A DNA stretch of 64,000 nt from Mesorhizobium sp. DCY119 (GCF_003590645.1 NZ_CP031834.1:3596501-3660500); one strand, 5' to 3'. Positions 19,501 through 28,551 are shown, counted from the stretch's first letter. Made by a program: numbers and translations. The notes: generated from the letters alone by a model not told the origin.

Positions 19501-22500
19501 CTAATTCAGCACAAACCGCCGGCCGACCGGGATGCCCCAACCGACGGCTACGCTGAGTTGCCTTACGGTCACGTCGATCTCGCCGGCCGCGGAACCCAGA
19601 TCCGATGCGATGGAAGTTGCCGGATAAAGCCACCTCGGCTCCAAAACGGTTACGGTGCGAATCGCAACCCCGTTCGGCCGGGCGATCTCGATCTGATATT
19701 CTTCACGTTCTTCGCCGAGCGGGATTTCACTTGCCGACCAGCTATCGGCATCGATGCGGCCCCGCCGTATCCAGGAAATCGAGAGGTCGCCATTCGTCCT
19801 TAGTGTCGCGCGCAGATGGACGGGCGATAGCGGTAACTGCGCGCGCAAACCTCCGGTTGCCGATTGCGTTACAAAACTGGCGCTCGAAAAATCCGTTCCC
19901 ACGGGCCCGACACGCCAGTTGAGAGGAAGGCCGATTTCGCTGGCCAACAGGCCCCCTGCCTGAACCGCATCGTCCAGCATGACAAAACTGGCGCCGGCAG
20001 CGGCACCGGCCATCATCGCGTCGTTCGTTCCCAACTGACCGCGCAACAGATCGCCAAGCCGCCAGACATCGGGAGCTATTTCTTCTGCCGTCCGGAACTG
20101 CACGATTTCCCAGACGCCAGCCGTCGATCTGATTGCCGCTGCGTTCGCGCCGTTCAGATACTGAAGGGAGCTGACGCTCGCCACTTCCGCATCGAACAAT
20201 TCCACGAGGAGGGAGCCGACCTGATCGACGCGCCCTTCGAATCCGGGCGCCAGGGCCTCGACCAAACGGCCGACATCTGCCGGGCGGGAAACCGATGCAC
20301 GTTGTACGAAGCCCGTCTCTTCCGGGGATACGAAAACCAACTGGCTCTTCCAAGGCTTTTGCCAGACAGCGACCTTGAACTGATCTTGAGGCAGGCCACC
20401 GGATGGGGCGGGCAAGTCGAGGAATTCCACATGTGGCAGGCCAACGAGTTGCGCCGCCATCGGCTTCGCCTCGATCCTGCTTGACTGCCATGGTGCTGGA
20501 ACCGAGCGCACTATCTGCCGCGCAGCGACTTTGCGGACCAGACCCTCCTCTATTCCTGTGACCAGAAATTCAGAGCCACCGGCCAAGGACGGCAGACGTA
20601 CGATTGCGCCCGGAACAATGTCCGCCGTTTGCGCGGCAACCGCGAAAGTCACGGTCTCACGTTCGCACCAGACACGCCGCATCCAGTCTGCCAGAAGCGC
20701 TTGGCCCTGCCCTTTTTCCAGCACGCCCGGGAACGAAACGGTCTGCTGGCGGCTGCCTGACGCGCCGAAACGAACGGTTCTGACGGATGCCGCCTGATAC
20801 TCCGTCAAAGGGTCTCGAAATGCGAGGATGCCTTCAACCGGCAGTTCATGGTCGGGCACGCGAACGGTTTCAACCATGGCATCACCATCGTTCCAGACCA
20901 ATTCATCGATCTCAATCGACCCGGAAACCTGCGAACCGGCGCTTCGAAAGACGAGCCGATCGGGCTCTTCGGTGACAGAAAGATCAAAGAGTTCGATGAT
21001 CGGCTCCAGCGCTGAGCGCGCCGTAGTCGGATCGGAGATGACATAGCCATGAACCGTACCATCTGCGTCCGAGACCTCGGCAGGCGGAAGACCATGATCC
21101 CTAAGTATCTGGTTCACCAGTGCGCCAACGCCCGGGCTTTGAAGCCGCCCATTCAGCCAATGGCCACGCTGCCAGTTGTCGCCATCTCTCCAGATATCGG
21201 TGCGAAGCGGGAACGCCGGAAATGGCCGTGCATCCCACGCCCATAGATACATGCGCGCCGGATCGACCATGCGCCCGCCATAGACGGGGGAGACCGGGTT
21301 CCAATCGTCGATGAAATCCAGCCCTGCCGGGTCCCAATGCCGAAAGTGAGCATCCAGAAACCGTTGCTGCGCCAGATCAGACCGGCCGCCATTTGAAAAA
21401 TACGGTTCCGCGGTTTCAGCTGACTTCGGATCCGGAAAAACATTGGGCTGGTTCGGCCCCTTGTCCACGGCAGGGCAGCCGAGTTCGGTAAACCAGATCG
21501 GCTTGGAACAGGGCACCCAATCGGTCGGTGTCAGGACCTCCTGTCCGCCCAGATGATCGTAATGCGGATTGCTCCACCAGTTTACGAGATCCTTGTATCG
21601 GTACACCCAGGGCTTTCCGTAGGCTCCGTCCGTGATCGGCGTGCGGGCGCGCAGCTTTCGTGCGCCATAGGATGCATAGTGCCAGTCGTAGCCCTCGCCG
21701 CCGGCTATCGCGCCGTTCATGCTGTTTTCGTCGTAAGGCCCTGAAAAACCGTCAGGATTTTGCAAGGAGTAATCTGAATCACGCCAATCCGAGAGCGGCA
21801 TGTAGTTGTCTATGCCGATTGCATCGATGGCCGGATGCGCCCACAGAGCGTCGAGGTGAAAGCAGACGTCACCGCTGCCGTCGGCCGGGTGATGGCCAAA
21901 ATATTCGCTCCAATCGGCGCCGTAGGTGATGGTGGTATCAGGGCCCAGGATTTCGCGCGTATCGGGGGCCAGCGCGCACAGCGCCTCGACGAACGGGAAT
22001 TGGCCGTCTCCATCGCGCAGCGTGGTCAGTCCGCGCAACTCGGTTCCGATCAGGAAAGCATCGACCCCGCCGGCGGCCTGCACCAGATGCACGAAGTGGA
22101 GCACAAAGCGGCGATAGCCCCAGTCATCCGCCGATCCCGAAAACAGGATCGTTCCATCTGAAGCGGTGAACTGATTTCTCTGCGCGCTGCCGCAGAATGC
22201 CGACACCTGCGTTCGCGCCGCCATCGTCTTGTCGGCGGTACCCGGCCGCATTGCCGCCGGATTGGCTGTAATCCTGCCGCGCCATGGGTAGCTGGCCTGA
22301 GCCGCATCTCCATAAGGGTCTGGCAACGTGTTTCCGGCCGCAATGTCCATCATGATGAACGGATAGAGCGTCACTTTCAGGCCGCGCGCCTTGATCTCGC
22401 GGATCGCGGATATGATGCTCCGGTCGGACGGCGTGCCACCATAGGCAGCGCTGCCGTCAACCGAAGATACAAGCATCGCAGCGTCGCGACCGACGCCCGA

Positions 22501-23400
22501 GGCTCTCCAGCTTTGGGAAAAGCCTGCAGAAAGCCGGCTGGTCACGCCGGGACGAACCTTGCAGTTCCCGGCCCTCAGATCGTCGCCATACCAGGTGGCA
22601 ACCAGAGCCACGCGCTCGAGATTTGGGCAAAGCATCTGGAGTTCGTCCAGCGATGCCGCGAGATTCGTGCCGGCATGGAGAATATGGCGGTTCTCGGCCT
22701 CAGTCTCGCCGGGCCTTTTCTGACGCGTCACCAGTTCCGCTGAAAGGCCGTATTCGGTCGCCCCAGGAATGAGCGAGATGGCGCGAGCGTTTCTGGCCGT
22801 ACTCCCGACCGGCCGCAGGATTTCAAACTGGAACTGCGGTATCCGGTTGCCGTATTCGCCAAGCGCAAAGCGATCGATCACGACATAGGCAAGACCGCGG
22901 TAGGCCGGCGCATTGCCGCTGCCCTGCTTGGCCTCAATCAGCGGATCGACGGGTTGATCCTCGGTTCCGCGATAAATCCTGATCTCAAAATTGTTTCGAT
23001 CTATTTCGCGGCCATCCGCCCAGATACGGCGAACACCAGCGATTTCACCTTCGCACAGCGCAAAGGCGACATTGGCGAAATAGGAATACTCCGTGACGCG
23101 CGCGCCGCCCTTGGACCCTTGGCGCTTCGTCGAACGGGTTTCCTCGAAATGCGTCGCCCAGATCAAGGTACCGCCCAGACGGGCCGCGCCATAGACGCGT
23201 GGGATCGAGGCCCCCTCCTCTGCCGTGAAGGCGCGTGCGCCCGTCAGGCGCGGTCCTTCCAGATGGCGGGTACTGTCGATCAAGGCACGGTCGATGGCAT
23301 AGCCGGCCAGGGCACCGGCGGCCGATCCAATCGCGCTTCCGACAGGACCGAGCACACCGCCAAGAAACGCCCCGGCGGCTTGCAGCAGAATGGTCGCCAT
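19501..23400 (-). CDS. GTA host-recognition/baseplate 'megatron' protein (gp15)
   Basis: Largest GTA protein at 1299 residues, close to the Rhodobacter counterpart as I recall it. The N-terminus is glycine/alanine-rich (GAFLGGVLGPVGSAIG). The central part is the GTA TIM-barrel domain, with IDAIGIDNYMPLSDW and WFTELGCPAVDKGPN holding the glycosidase-like acidic residues. The C-terminal half is the phage tail-3/fibre-like domain. In GTA particles this protein forms the baseplate centre and contacts the recipient cell. It starts 15 nt after the peptidase gene. Confidence 0.93.
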   Translation of the reverse strand: MATILLQAAGAFLGGVLGPVGSAIGSAAGALAGYAIDRALIDSTRHLEGPRLTGARAFTAEEGASIPRVYGAARLGGTLIWATHFEETRSTKRQGSKGGARVTEYSYFANVAFALCEGEIAGVRRIWADGREIDRNNFEIRIYRGTEDQPVDPLIEAKQGSGNAPAYRGLAYVVIDRFALGEYGNRIPQFQFEILRPVGSTARNARAISLIPGATEYGLSAELVTRQKRPGETEAENRHILHAGTNLAASLDELQMLCPNLERVALVATWYGDDLRAGNCKVRPGVTSRLSAGFSQSWRASGVGRDAAMLVSSVDGSAAYGGTPSDRSIISAIREIKARGLKVTLYPFIMMDIAAGNTLPDPYGDAAQASYPWRGRITANPAAMRPGTADKTMAARTQVSAFCGSAQRNQFTASDGTILFSGSADDWGYRRFVLHFVHLVQAAGGVDAFLIGTELRGLTTLRDGDGQFPFVEALCALAPDTREILGPDTTITYGADWSEYFGHHPADGSGDVCFHLDALWAHPAIDAIGIDNYMPLSDWRDSDYSLQNPDGFSGPYDENSMNGAIAGGEGYDWHYASYGARKLRARTPITDGAYGKPWVYRYKDLVNWWSNPHYDHLGGQEVLTPTDWVPCSKPIWFTELGCPAVDKGPNQPNVFPDPKSAETAEPYFSNGGRSDLAQQRFLDAHFRHWDPAGLDFIDDWNPVSPVYGGRMVDPARMYLWAWDARPFPAFPLRTDIWRDGDNWQRGHWLNGRLQSPGVGALVNQILRDHGLPPAEVSDADGTVHGYVISDPTTARSALEPIIELFDLSVTEEPDRLVFRSAGSQVSGSIEIDELVWNDGDAMVETVRVPDHELPVEGILAFRDPLTEYQAASVRTVRFGASGSRQQTVSFPGVLEKGQGQALLADWMRRVWCERETVTFAVAAQTADIVPGAIVRLPSLAGGSEFLVTGIEEGLVRKVAARQIVRSVPAPWQSSRIEAKPMAAQLVGLPHVEFLDLPAPSGGLPQDQFKVAVWQKPWKSQLVFVSPEETGFVQRASVSRPADVGRLVEALAPGFEGRVDQVGSLLVELFDAEVASVSSLQYLNGANAAAIRSTAGVWEIVQFRTAEEIAPDVWRLGDLLRGQLGTNDAMMAGAAAGASFVMLDDAVQAGGLLASEIGLPLNWRVGPVGTDFSSASFVTQSATGGLRAQLPLSPVHLRATLRTNGDLSISWIRRGRIDADSWSASEIPLGEEREEYQIEIARPNGVAIRTVTVLEPRWLYPATSIASDLGSAAGEIDVTVRQLSVAVGWGIPVGRRFVLN

Positions 23401-23415
23401 TAAGGCCTCCGGAGG

Positions 23416-23865
23416 TCAGTTTGTCTTGGGATATTCGGGGAAGGCGAACACGCCGGCGATGCGGCGTCTCCACTGCGGCACCAGCGCCGATACGACCACC
23501 GCGCTGCCTTGATAAGCGTGAATGAAACGATCCGGTTCGAGCAGAATTCCCGCGTGCTTTGCCGCCAGATGCGGACGCCAGCGAAACAGGATCAGATCAC
23601 CTGCAGTCAGCTCATCCGCCGCTCTTTCGAAGCAATGCCGCCGTGCCGCCGAGAGCAGCAAGTCTTGCTCACCCGCCTCGGCCCAGTCCGGAGCATAGGG
23701 ACCTGGTAGCTCCGGCTCCCTCCCGTAAATCTCGCGCCAGACCCCGAGGACCAGGCCGAGGCAATCGCAGCCCACGCCCTTGCGCCGGCCCTGATGGCGA
23801 TAAGGCGTGCCGAGCCAGCTTCGCGCCTCGGCCAGAATTGCCGCCGATATCTCTCCAGGGCTCAT
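23416..23865 (-). CDS. GTA NlpC/P60 cell-wall peptidase (gp14)
   Basis: Tail-associated peptidoglycan endopeptidase of 149 residues used to cross the recipient's wall. The catalytic Cys lies in the motif GVGCDCLGLVLGVWRE, with His downstream in AKHAGILL and a second His in RFIHAY. The start overlaps the gp13 stop as ATGA, so translation is coupled. Confidence 0.92.
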   Translation of the reverse strand: MSPGEISAAILAEARSWLGTPYRHQGRRKGVGCDCLGLVLGVWREIYGREPELPGPYAPDWAEAGEQDLLLSAARRHCFERAADELTAGDLILFRWRPHLAAKHAGILLEPDRFIHAYQGSAVVVSALVPQWRRRIAGVFAFPEYPKTN

Positions 23866-24752
23866 GGTACGACTGGACGTCCATCGAACTGGCCGCCCTC
23901 CGTGACATAGCCATAGGCGGCGTCGTTGCCCGGAAGATGCGGAAATCCTCGGAAATTCAGCGAGTTCGAGAACTTTGCCTTACAGGTCGCGAAGGTCTTG
24001 TCGCAGCCGGCCTTGATCGAAAAGCTGTCCCCCGAACCGATGGCAGGGCCATTTCCGGGTCGTAACATCAACACGATACCGCGTATGTCGCGGCGATGAT
24101 CTGCCACGCGATCGGTTCGTCCGGCTCGCGTACCGCCCGTCCAGGTCAGGACGCCTTGGGAGAACCAGCCAGCTTCGAATGCTTCAAGTCCGGAAACCAC
24201 AATCGTATCGGCACCATCCAGGGACATCACCGTGCCTGCTCCGCCGTATCCCGGTCGGTTGAGCAGAAATTTGCAGCGCGCATCGCCCAGTTCGGCGTCG
24301 CAGGAACGGGTCACGTAGCGCCCGTTCGGCTGATCCAGCGCATGCGTCATGCTTTCCATCTCGGCGACAAAACGCTGGTCGCTGCGGGTGATCTTTCCGA
24401 TCGTCGCCGTACGCAACAAGGCAAAATTACCAGGCTCGCGCCAGTCGACGAGAAAAGTCTCGACTTTCGCGCGATCGTAAAGCCCGGCGGCGACATCATC
24501 GTCGCTGATAAGCGCGGATGACAGCGCTCCCTCGATATCGACCGTATCGACGGCCAGTCCGATTGTTTTTCTCGCTTCGCTCGCGCTGAAACCCGATTCA
24601 GGCTCAAACGAAGTTCCATCGAAGCGCAAAGCACGGTCATGGTCGGTGTAGCCGGTGACCTGTCCATCGACCCGAGTCATCCGCCAACAGTTGCAGACGG
24701 TGGTGATGTCGCGCGACAAATGCTCGGCAAGAGCTTGCGGATAGGCGTTCAA
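23862..24752 (-). CDS. GTA baseplate hub protein (gp13, DUF2163)
   Basis: Tail hub of 296 residues with the DUF2163 N-terminal domain and the C-terminal phage BR0599-like domain. Cysteines at TVCNCW, RSCDAELGDARCKF and AGCDKTFATCKAKF are in the right places to bind an iron-sulfur cluster, as described for the Rhodobacter GTA hub. It overlaps gp12 and gp14 by 4 nt on each side. Confidence 0.92.
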   Translation of the reverse strand: MNAYPQALAEHLSRDITTVCNCWRMTRVDGQVTGYTDHDRALRFDGTSFEPESGFSASEARKTIGLAVDTVDIEGALSSALISDDDVAAGLYDRAKVETFLVDWREPGNFALLRTATIGKITRSDQRFVAEMESMTHALDQPNGRYVTRSCDAELGDARCKFLLNRPGYGGAGTVMSLDGADTIVVSGLEAFEAGWFSQGVLTWTGGTRAGRTDRVADHRRDIRGIVLMLRPGNGPAIGSGDSFSIKAGCDKTFATCKAKFSNSLNFRGFPHLPGNDAAYGYVTEGGQFDGRPVVP

Positions 24753-25396
24753 AGCTGCACCTCGATCAACGGAATGGACGGTATCTGCCCCGCCTTGAAG
24801 GCCGTCAGGCTCATCGACATGCGCTCTATGTCGAACCGCACAGGAACGTCGAACTCGTAGCCGGCTGTGACTGCAGCCCCCAATGGCGGGATCGCATTTG
24901 CAGCAAAGACGATCTCGCCTGTTTCATCATCGAAGGCAAAGGATCCTGCCGATACCTCGACGCCACCAACGGCAACCTTCAACGTGCCCGGCGCGGGCTT
25001 TCGCACGAAGCGAAGATAAGCCTCGTCGCCGGTCCCATAGCGTTTCACCAGCGCATATCGAGCCGTCGCACCGTCGCCGCTTCCCAATGCCTGATCTCGC
25101 GCCGACGGCGTATCGGCCGGACAGCAGGATTTCATGTCGAAGGGGTCGCGAAAACGAAACGCGTGCAGCGACCCGCGTCTGGCTTCGAAGAAAACCAGCA
25201 CGTCGTGAAGGTCCTCCAGCGATCTTACGCCGGTCCCAGCGTCGTAGTGATGCCGTGACTGCGAGAACCGGGCATTGCGTTTTTCGCGGCCGGAGGTCAG
25301 TGCGACAATCTCATTGCGTCTTTCGGGTCCGCCGGTCGCACCGAAGGAGATCGCAAGCGGAAACCGCACATCGTGAAAACCGGAAAGTTCCGTCAT
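24749..25396 (-). CDS. GTA distal tail protein (gp12, DUF2460)
   Basis: Distal tail (Dit-like) protein of 215 residues. The family's opening (FHDVRFP, then SGREKRNARFSQSRHHYDAG) and its end (PVRFDIERM) are intact. ATG 25396 is preferred: it has GAGGA five bases upstream and lies 8 nt after the tape-measure stop. A TTG start at 25408 would add four residues and an overlap. Confidence 0.92.
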   Translation of the reverse strand: MTELSGFHDVRFPLAISFGATGGPERRNEIVALTSGREKRNARFSQSRHHYDAGTGVRSLEDLHDVLVFFEARRGSLHAFRFRDPFDMKSCCPADTPSARDQALGSGDGATARYALVKRYGTGDEAYLRFVRKPAPGTLKVAVGGVEVSAGSFAFDDETGEIVFAANAIPPLGAAVTAGYEFDVPVRFDIERMSMSLTAFKAGQIPSIPLIEVQL

Positions 25397-25404
25397 GCTC
25401 GTCC

Positions 25405-25980
25405 TCAAAAGGTTCTTGTGCCGCGCGATACGGCACGCGCCAGCATGCCGGTTATCTGCGCTTCGGATTTACGGAACGAGGCCGCGTCCTGAACCGTGAC
25501 ATTGAACACCACGTTGACCGGCGAGCCGCCTCCCGAAGCCGCGACCCCCAGCCGCCCATCGGCCGATCTCTGCAGCGGCAGGATCGCCTCCGATCCCGCC
25601 TCTCCCATCAGGCCGATATTGCGGCCCATCGGAAAATAGCTGGGCGTGGAAACCACGCCACCGCTGGCGAACGGCACCACATGACCGGGAACGCCGCCCT
25701 TGGCGAAGGGCAAAATCCCGCCAAGTCCGCCGAGCAGTCCCGAAAACAGTGATCCAGCCAGCGATTGAAGCGGCTTCAATCCTTGCTCAAGCGCCATCCC
25801 GGCCAGGTTCAACCCGACGCGGCGCAGAACATCGTCGAGTTCCCGGCCGTTGATCGCGGCATTTTTCAGCGCTCCCGTCAGCTGGGTGCCGAAGCGGTCC
25901 GACATTTTCTCCAGATTTTCGAGCGCCGTCTGGAAGGGTGTCGTGTCGGCATTTATCGAGACGATCACGTCTTCGGCCAT
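25405..25980 (-). CDS. GTA tape-measure protein (gp11), short
   Basis: Only 191 residues, as expected for the short GTA tail (the Rhodobacter version is about 219 by recollection). The N-terminal helix (TALENLEKMSDRFGTQL) is followed by a Gly/Pro-rich middle (SGLLGGLGGILPFAKGGVPG) and a basic C-terminus. Tape-measure length sets tail length, so the particle should have a stubby tail. It overlaps the chaperone gene upstream by 16 nt. Confidence 0.9.
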   Translation of the reverse strand: MAEDVIVSINADTTPFQTALENLEKMSDRFGTQLTGALKNAAINGRELDDVLRRVGLNLAGMALEQGLKPLQSLAGSLFSGLLGGLGGILPFAKGGVPGHVVPFASGGVVSTPSYFPMGRNIGLMGEAGSEAILPLQRSADGRLGVAASGGGSPVNVVFNVTVQDAASFRKSEAQITGMLARAVSRGTRTF

Positions 25981-26204
25981 GCTTCCTCCTGTAAGGATTT
26001 GTCGGGAAAGGCGCGCATGAGTGACACAAGATCACTGCGTCGCGGCGCAGCGCCCTTGCTCGGAGACAGCGCGCTGATCGCGCGTTCAAACTCGCGGGGC
26101 GTCATCGACCAGAATGTCTTTGGAGAAAGCCGCAGCAGGCCGAAACCCATGGCCATGACGTGGTCCCACGGGAATTCGCTTTGTTCTGCCGCTGCGGCCT
26201 TCAA
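25965..26204 (-). CDS. GTA tail assembly chaperone, second product (gp10.1)
   Basis: 79-residue protein of the rcc01693-like tail chaperone family; the FPWDHVMAMGFGLLRLSP and FWSMTPREFERAI segments are characteristic. It overlaps gp10 by 4 nt and the tape-measure gene by 16 nt, the usual position for a chaperone made in fixed ratio to gp10. Confidence 0.88.
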   Translation of the reverse strand: MKAAAAEQSEFPWDHVMAMGFGLLRLSPKTFWSMTPREFERAISALSPSKGAAPRRSDLVSLMRAFPDKSLQEEAWPKT

Positions 26205-26539
26205 GGGTTTGGCGAAGGCTCACCCTGTGCGGTGCCGAATGTCGTGGTCAGCAAGTCCGAGACGATTGCTGCAAAGCCTGTCGCGCCGTTTGCGGCCTGC
26301 ATGCCACCGACGTCATCGTCCGATATGTCGTGGCCAGCACCACGCAATCCCGCCCCGATGATGCGGATCATGTCGAGCGCCGACAGGCGCCCGCGGGAAA
26401 ACCGCTCGACCAGCGCGCCGAGATCGTCAGCCGCATAGGCGGCTTCCAGTTCCGCCAGTGCACCAAGCGTCAGGCACAGCCGATAAGTCTTGCCGTCGAG
26501 TTCTGCGGCGATCTCGCCGCGCCTTCGGTTTACCGTCAT
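26201..26539 (-). CDS. GTA tail assembly chaperone (gp10, TAC-11 type)
   Basis: 112-residue GTA family protein. The opening (RRRGEIAAELDGKTYRLCLTL and GALAELE) matches the tail-chaperone family that wraps the tape measure during tail assembly. It overlaps the tail tube gene and gp10.1 by 4 nt each. Confidence 0.9.
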   Translation of the reverse strand: MTVNRRRGEIAAELDGKTYRLCLTLGALAELEAAYAADDLGALVERFSRGRLSALDMIRIIGAGLRGAGHDISDDDVGGMQAANGATGFAAIVSDLLTTTFGTAQGEPSPNP

Positions 26540-26952
26540 GGCATCACCGTGAAGCTGACCGGCCCCGCGGATTCGAGAGACATTTCGAAAGTGACTTCAC
26601 CGTCGTGACTGCCGGTATATTCGAGCGAGGTGATCTGAAAGGCTCCCTGGACAGTCCCGAAATCCGGGACCAGAAACTGCCAGCTCGATATTTCACCAGC
26701 GAAGAAACGCTGCCGGATGGTCGCGTCGGACTGCGCATCCTTGAATATCCCGGAGCCGCCGATGGAGGCGCGCTGCACGCCGCTGCCGGCAAGCAATTCC
26801 CGCCAGCGTCCGACCGAGTCTGAATCGGTGATATCGACGGTCTCGCTGTTGAAGGCGATACGCTTCGACCTTAGGCCGGCAACCGTGACGAAACTGCCCG
26901 CTCCATTGGAGTCGAGCTTGAGAAGAAGGTCCTTGCCTTTCTGTGCGACCAT
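26536..26952 (-). CDS. GTA major tail tube protein (gp9, TP901-1 family)
   Basis: 138-residue tail tube subunit. It opens with AQKGKDLLLKLDSNG and includes ETVDITDSDSVGRWRELLAG, typical of TP901-1 major tail proteins. It forms the hexameric rings of the tail. It is separated from gp8 by 54 nt, one of the few sizeable gaps inside the cluster. Confidence 0.92.
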   Translation of the reverse strand: MVAQKGKDLLLKLDSNGAGSFVTVAGLRSKRIAFNSETVDITDSDSVGRWRELLAGSGVQRASIGGSGIFKDAQSDATIRQRFFAGEISSWQFLVPDFGTVQGAFQITSLEYTGSHDGEVTFEMSLESAGPVSFTVMP

Positions 26953-27006
26953 GGTGGTCTCCTGATTTTTTGTTGGAAGTGTGCGGCCGCGCCGGAGCGC
27001 GAATAC

Positions 27007-27417
27007 TCAGGCCGCTTCTTCGGTCACCGCGCGATAGCGCAGCAAGCCGTGATGGACCGAAAGGTCCTCGTCATATCGCGCCTCGGCGAATTCGAGGCGC
27101 ATGTTCACAAGGTGATGTTCGTCGAGCGTAAGGGAACCGCCGTCCAGACACGCCCGGGCAGCTTCCATGACATCCAGCGTTTCCTTCTTGCCCTTGGCCT
27201 TCGACCAGACATGAAGCGTGAAAAGCTGCTCGGTTCCGCTTTCGGTTCCGGTGCTCCAGTCGTAGATGCTCGTGCGCCCGAAGGTGATGTAGGGAAACGC
27301 GATATTGGCGGGAGCATGATCGTAGATCTTGCCGCCGCCGAGAAGCACCGTCAGGGCCGGGTCGCCGCCGAGCGCGACGAAGATCGCCTTCTGCAATTCA
27401 GCGGCTGGTGCGGTCAT
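27007..27417 (-). CDS. GTA tail terminator protein (gp8, DUF3168)
   Basis: 136 residues of the DUF3168 family (ELQKAIFVALGGDPALTVLL, FPYITFGR, TLHVWSKAKGKKE), which caps the head-proximal end of the tail. Its start lies inside the end of the preceding small gene (20-nt overlap), with an AGGA site in that gene. Confidence 0.9.
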   Translation of the reverse strand: MTAPAAELQKAIFVALGGDPALTVLLGGGKIYDHAPANIAFPYITFGRTSIYDWSTGTESGTEQLFTLHVWSKAKGKKETLDVMEAARACLDGGSLTLDEHHLVNMRLEFAEARYDEDLSVHHGLLRYRAVTEEAA

Positions 27418-27586
27418 CGTCCTGGTCCCCCATCCTTCGAACCACGCGATCGGGGATATCCTCTCCGATCAACGGGGTTCGCGGTTGCGTACGGTAGCGG
27501 CGTTCGGCGTTCTCCGCCAGATCGTGCGCCTTCCAGCGCAGGGAACGCAAAAGGCCGTCGAGCGTCATTGTCATCGCCACTTTCAT
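27398..27586 (-). CDS. extra small gene between GTA gp7 and gp8
   Basis: 62-residue basic, Arg-rich product starting MKVAMTMTLDGLLRSLRWK. I do not recognise it. It overlaps the gp7 stop as ATGA and runs 20 nt into gp8, so it is set like a translationally coupled member of the operon. It has no counterpart in the Rhodobacter gp1-gp15 numbering that I recall. It may be a real connector-region accessory protein or a leader that couples gp8 translation. Confidence 0.55.
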   Translation of the reverse strand: MKVAMTMTLDGLLRSLRWKAHDLAENAERRYRTQPRTPLIGEDIPDRVVRRMGDQDDDRTSR

Positions 27587-27918
27587 CGCCCCTCCTCCCG
27601 TACCCTGCAGACCATATATCGGCTGGTCTCGTCGGGATCATGAACGGTGACGATTTCGAACACGCGCTCCTGCCTGACGAAGCGCATGCCGCTTGCCACG
27701 CCATCGCGCCGCCTGATCGTGACACGATGGGTCACCGTCTCCAGTGACTGCCCGGCGCCGAAGACGCTTTGTGCCCCCACCGGCTCGACCATAGCAAAGA
27801 CAGAGGCAATCTCGGACCAGGTCTCGCCATGCCCGCCCAGACCATCAGACGTTACAACGCATTCCTGCAACGCCAGCTCGGTCCTCAGTCGGCCCGGGTC
27901 GATAAAGGTTGCGTTCAT
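27583..27918 (-). CDS. GTA head-tail stopper/adaptor (gp7)
   Basis: 111-residue head closure protein of the phage head-tail adaptor family (TELALQECVVTSDGLGGH, VTHRVTIRRR, ERVFEIVTVHDPDE). ATG 27918 shares a base with the gp6 stop (TGATG). The open frame continuing upstream to 28263 is a shadow of gp6. Confidence 0.88.
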   Translation of the reverse strand: MNATFIDPGRLRTELALQECVVTSDGLGGHGETWSEIASVFAMVEPVGAQSVFGAGQSLETVTHRVTIRRRDGVASGMRFVRQERVFEIVTVHDPDETSRYMVCRVREEGR

Positions 27919-28487
27919 CACAGCCTCCGCTCGCGATAGCCGGCAATCAGCCGGTCGTAGCCCGCCGGATAGGAAACCGGCTGATCTGCCGCCCCGTAGC
28001 TGGCGCGAAACTCGTACCAGTGGGTAACCAGCATCATGACCGCGCGCTTCAACAGGTCCGGCACGTCCGTCCCGGCCTCGCCGAAACCAGCAGAAAAATC
28101 GATCTCGATGCCGTTCATCGCCCGCATCGGCTCGGGACGCTGTTCGAAATGAATACGCGCGGGCCGCGAAAGCGTGTCGACCTGATAGTCCGCCGGATCG
28201 ACCAGCGAAGCTTCTCCTTCGCTGCCGAAGACCGTCACGGAAAGGATTTCCTGTACCGGGCAACGCGCCAGCACCACGCGACCGCTGCGCGGCCAGCGAT
28301 CCATGGCCAATCGCCAGCTCTGGCTGATCATCGCAACGCCGGTTACCCGCTCGACATCCTCGCGTGCCGCCTTGATCAACCCGGACAGCAACTCATCTTC
28401 GGTGTCGTGCGATAGGCGCAGATGGCTTTTCACCGCCGTCAGCGTCACCGGTTCGACGGCCGGATCGACCGTTCGGAAAAGCGTCAT
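27918..28487 (-). CDS. GTA head-tail connector (gp6)
   Basis: 189-residue connector of the phage gp6-like family. It opens with PVTLTAVKSHLRLSHDTEDE, a segment shared by HK97-type connectors, and includes IKAAREDVERVTG. It is the first gene after the capsid and after the internal terminator, so its transcription depends on read-through or on an unseen promoter. Confidence 0.9.
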   Translation of the reverse strand: MTLFRTVDPAVEPVTLTAVKSHLRLSHDTEDELLSGLIKAAREDVERVTGVAMISQSWRLAMDRWPRSGRVVLARCPVQEILSVTVFGSEGEASLVDPADYQVDTLSRPARIHFEQRPEPMRAMNGIEIDFSAGFGEAGTDVPDLLKRAVMMLVTHWYEFRASYGAADQPVSYPAGYDRLIAGYRERRL

Positions 28488-28510
28488 TTGCGCACCTCGT
28501 TTTCGGATTT

Positions 28511-28548
28511 CAAAAAGAAAACGGCCCCGGCTGGAGGAACCGGGGCCG
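28511..28548 (-). terminator. intrinsic terminator after the GTA capsid gene
   Basis: On the minus strand the 9-bp stem CGGCCCCGG / CCGGGGCCG with a 9-nt loop is followed by TTTTCTTTTTG. This is a textbook Rho-independent terminator 70 nt downstream of the capsid stop and 24 nt upstream of gp6. It should reduce expression of the connector and tail genes relative to capsid. Confidence 0.8.
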
Positions 28549-28551
28549 CCG

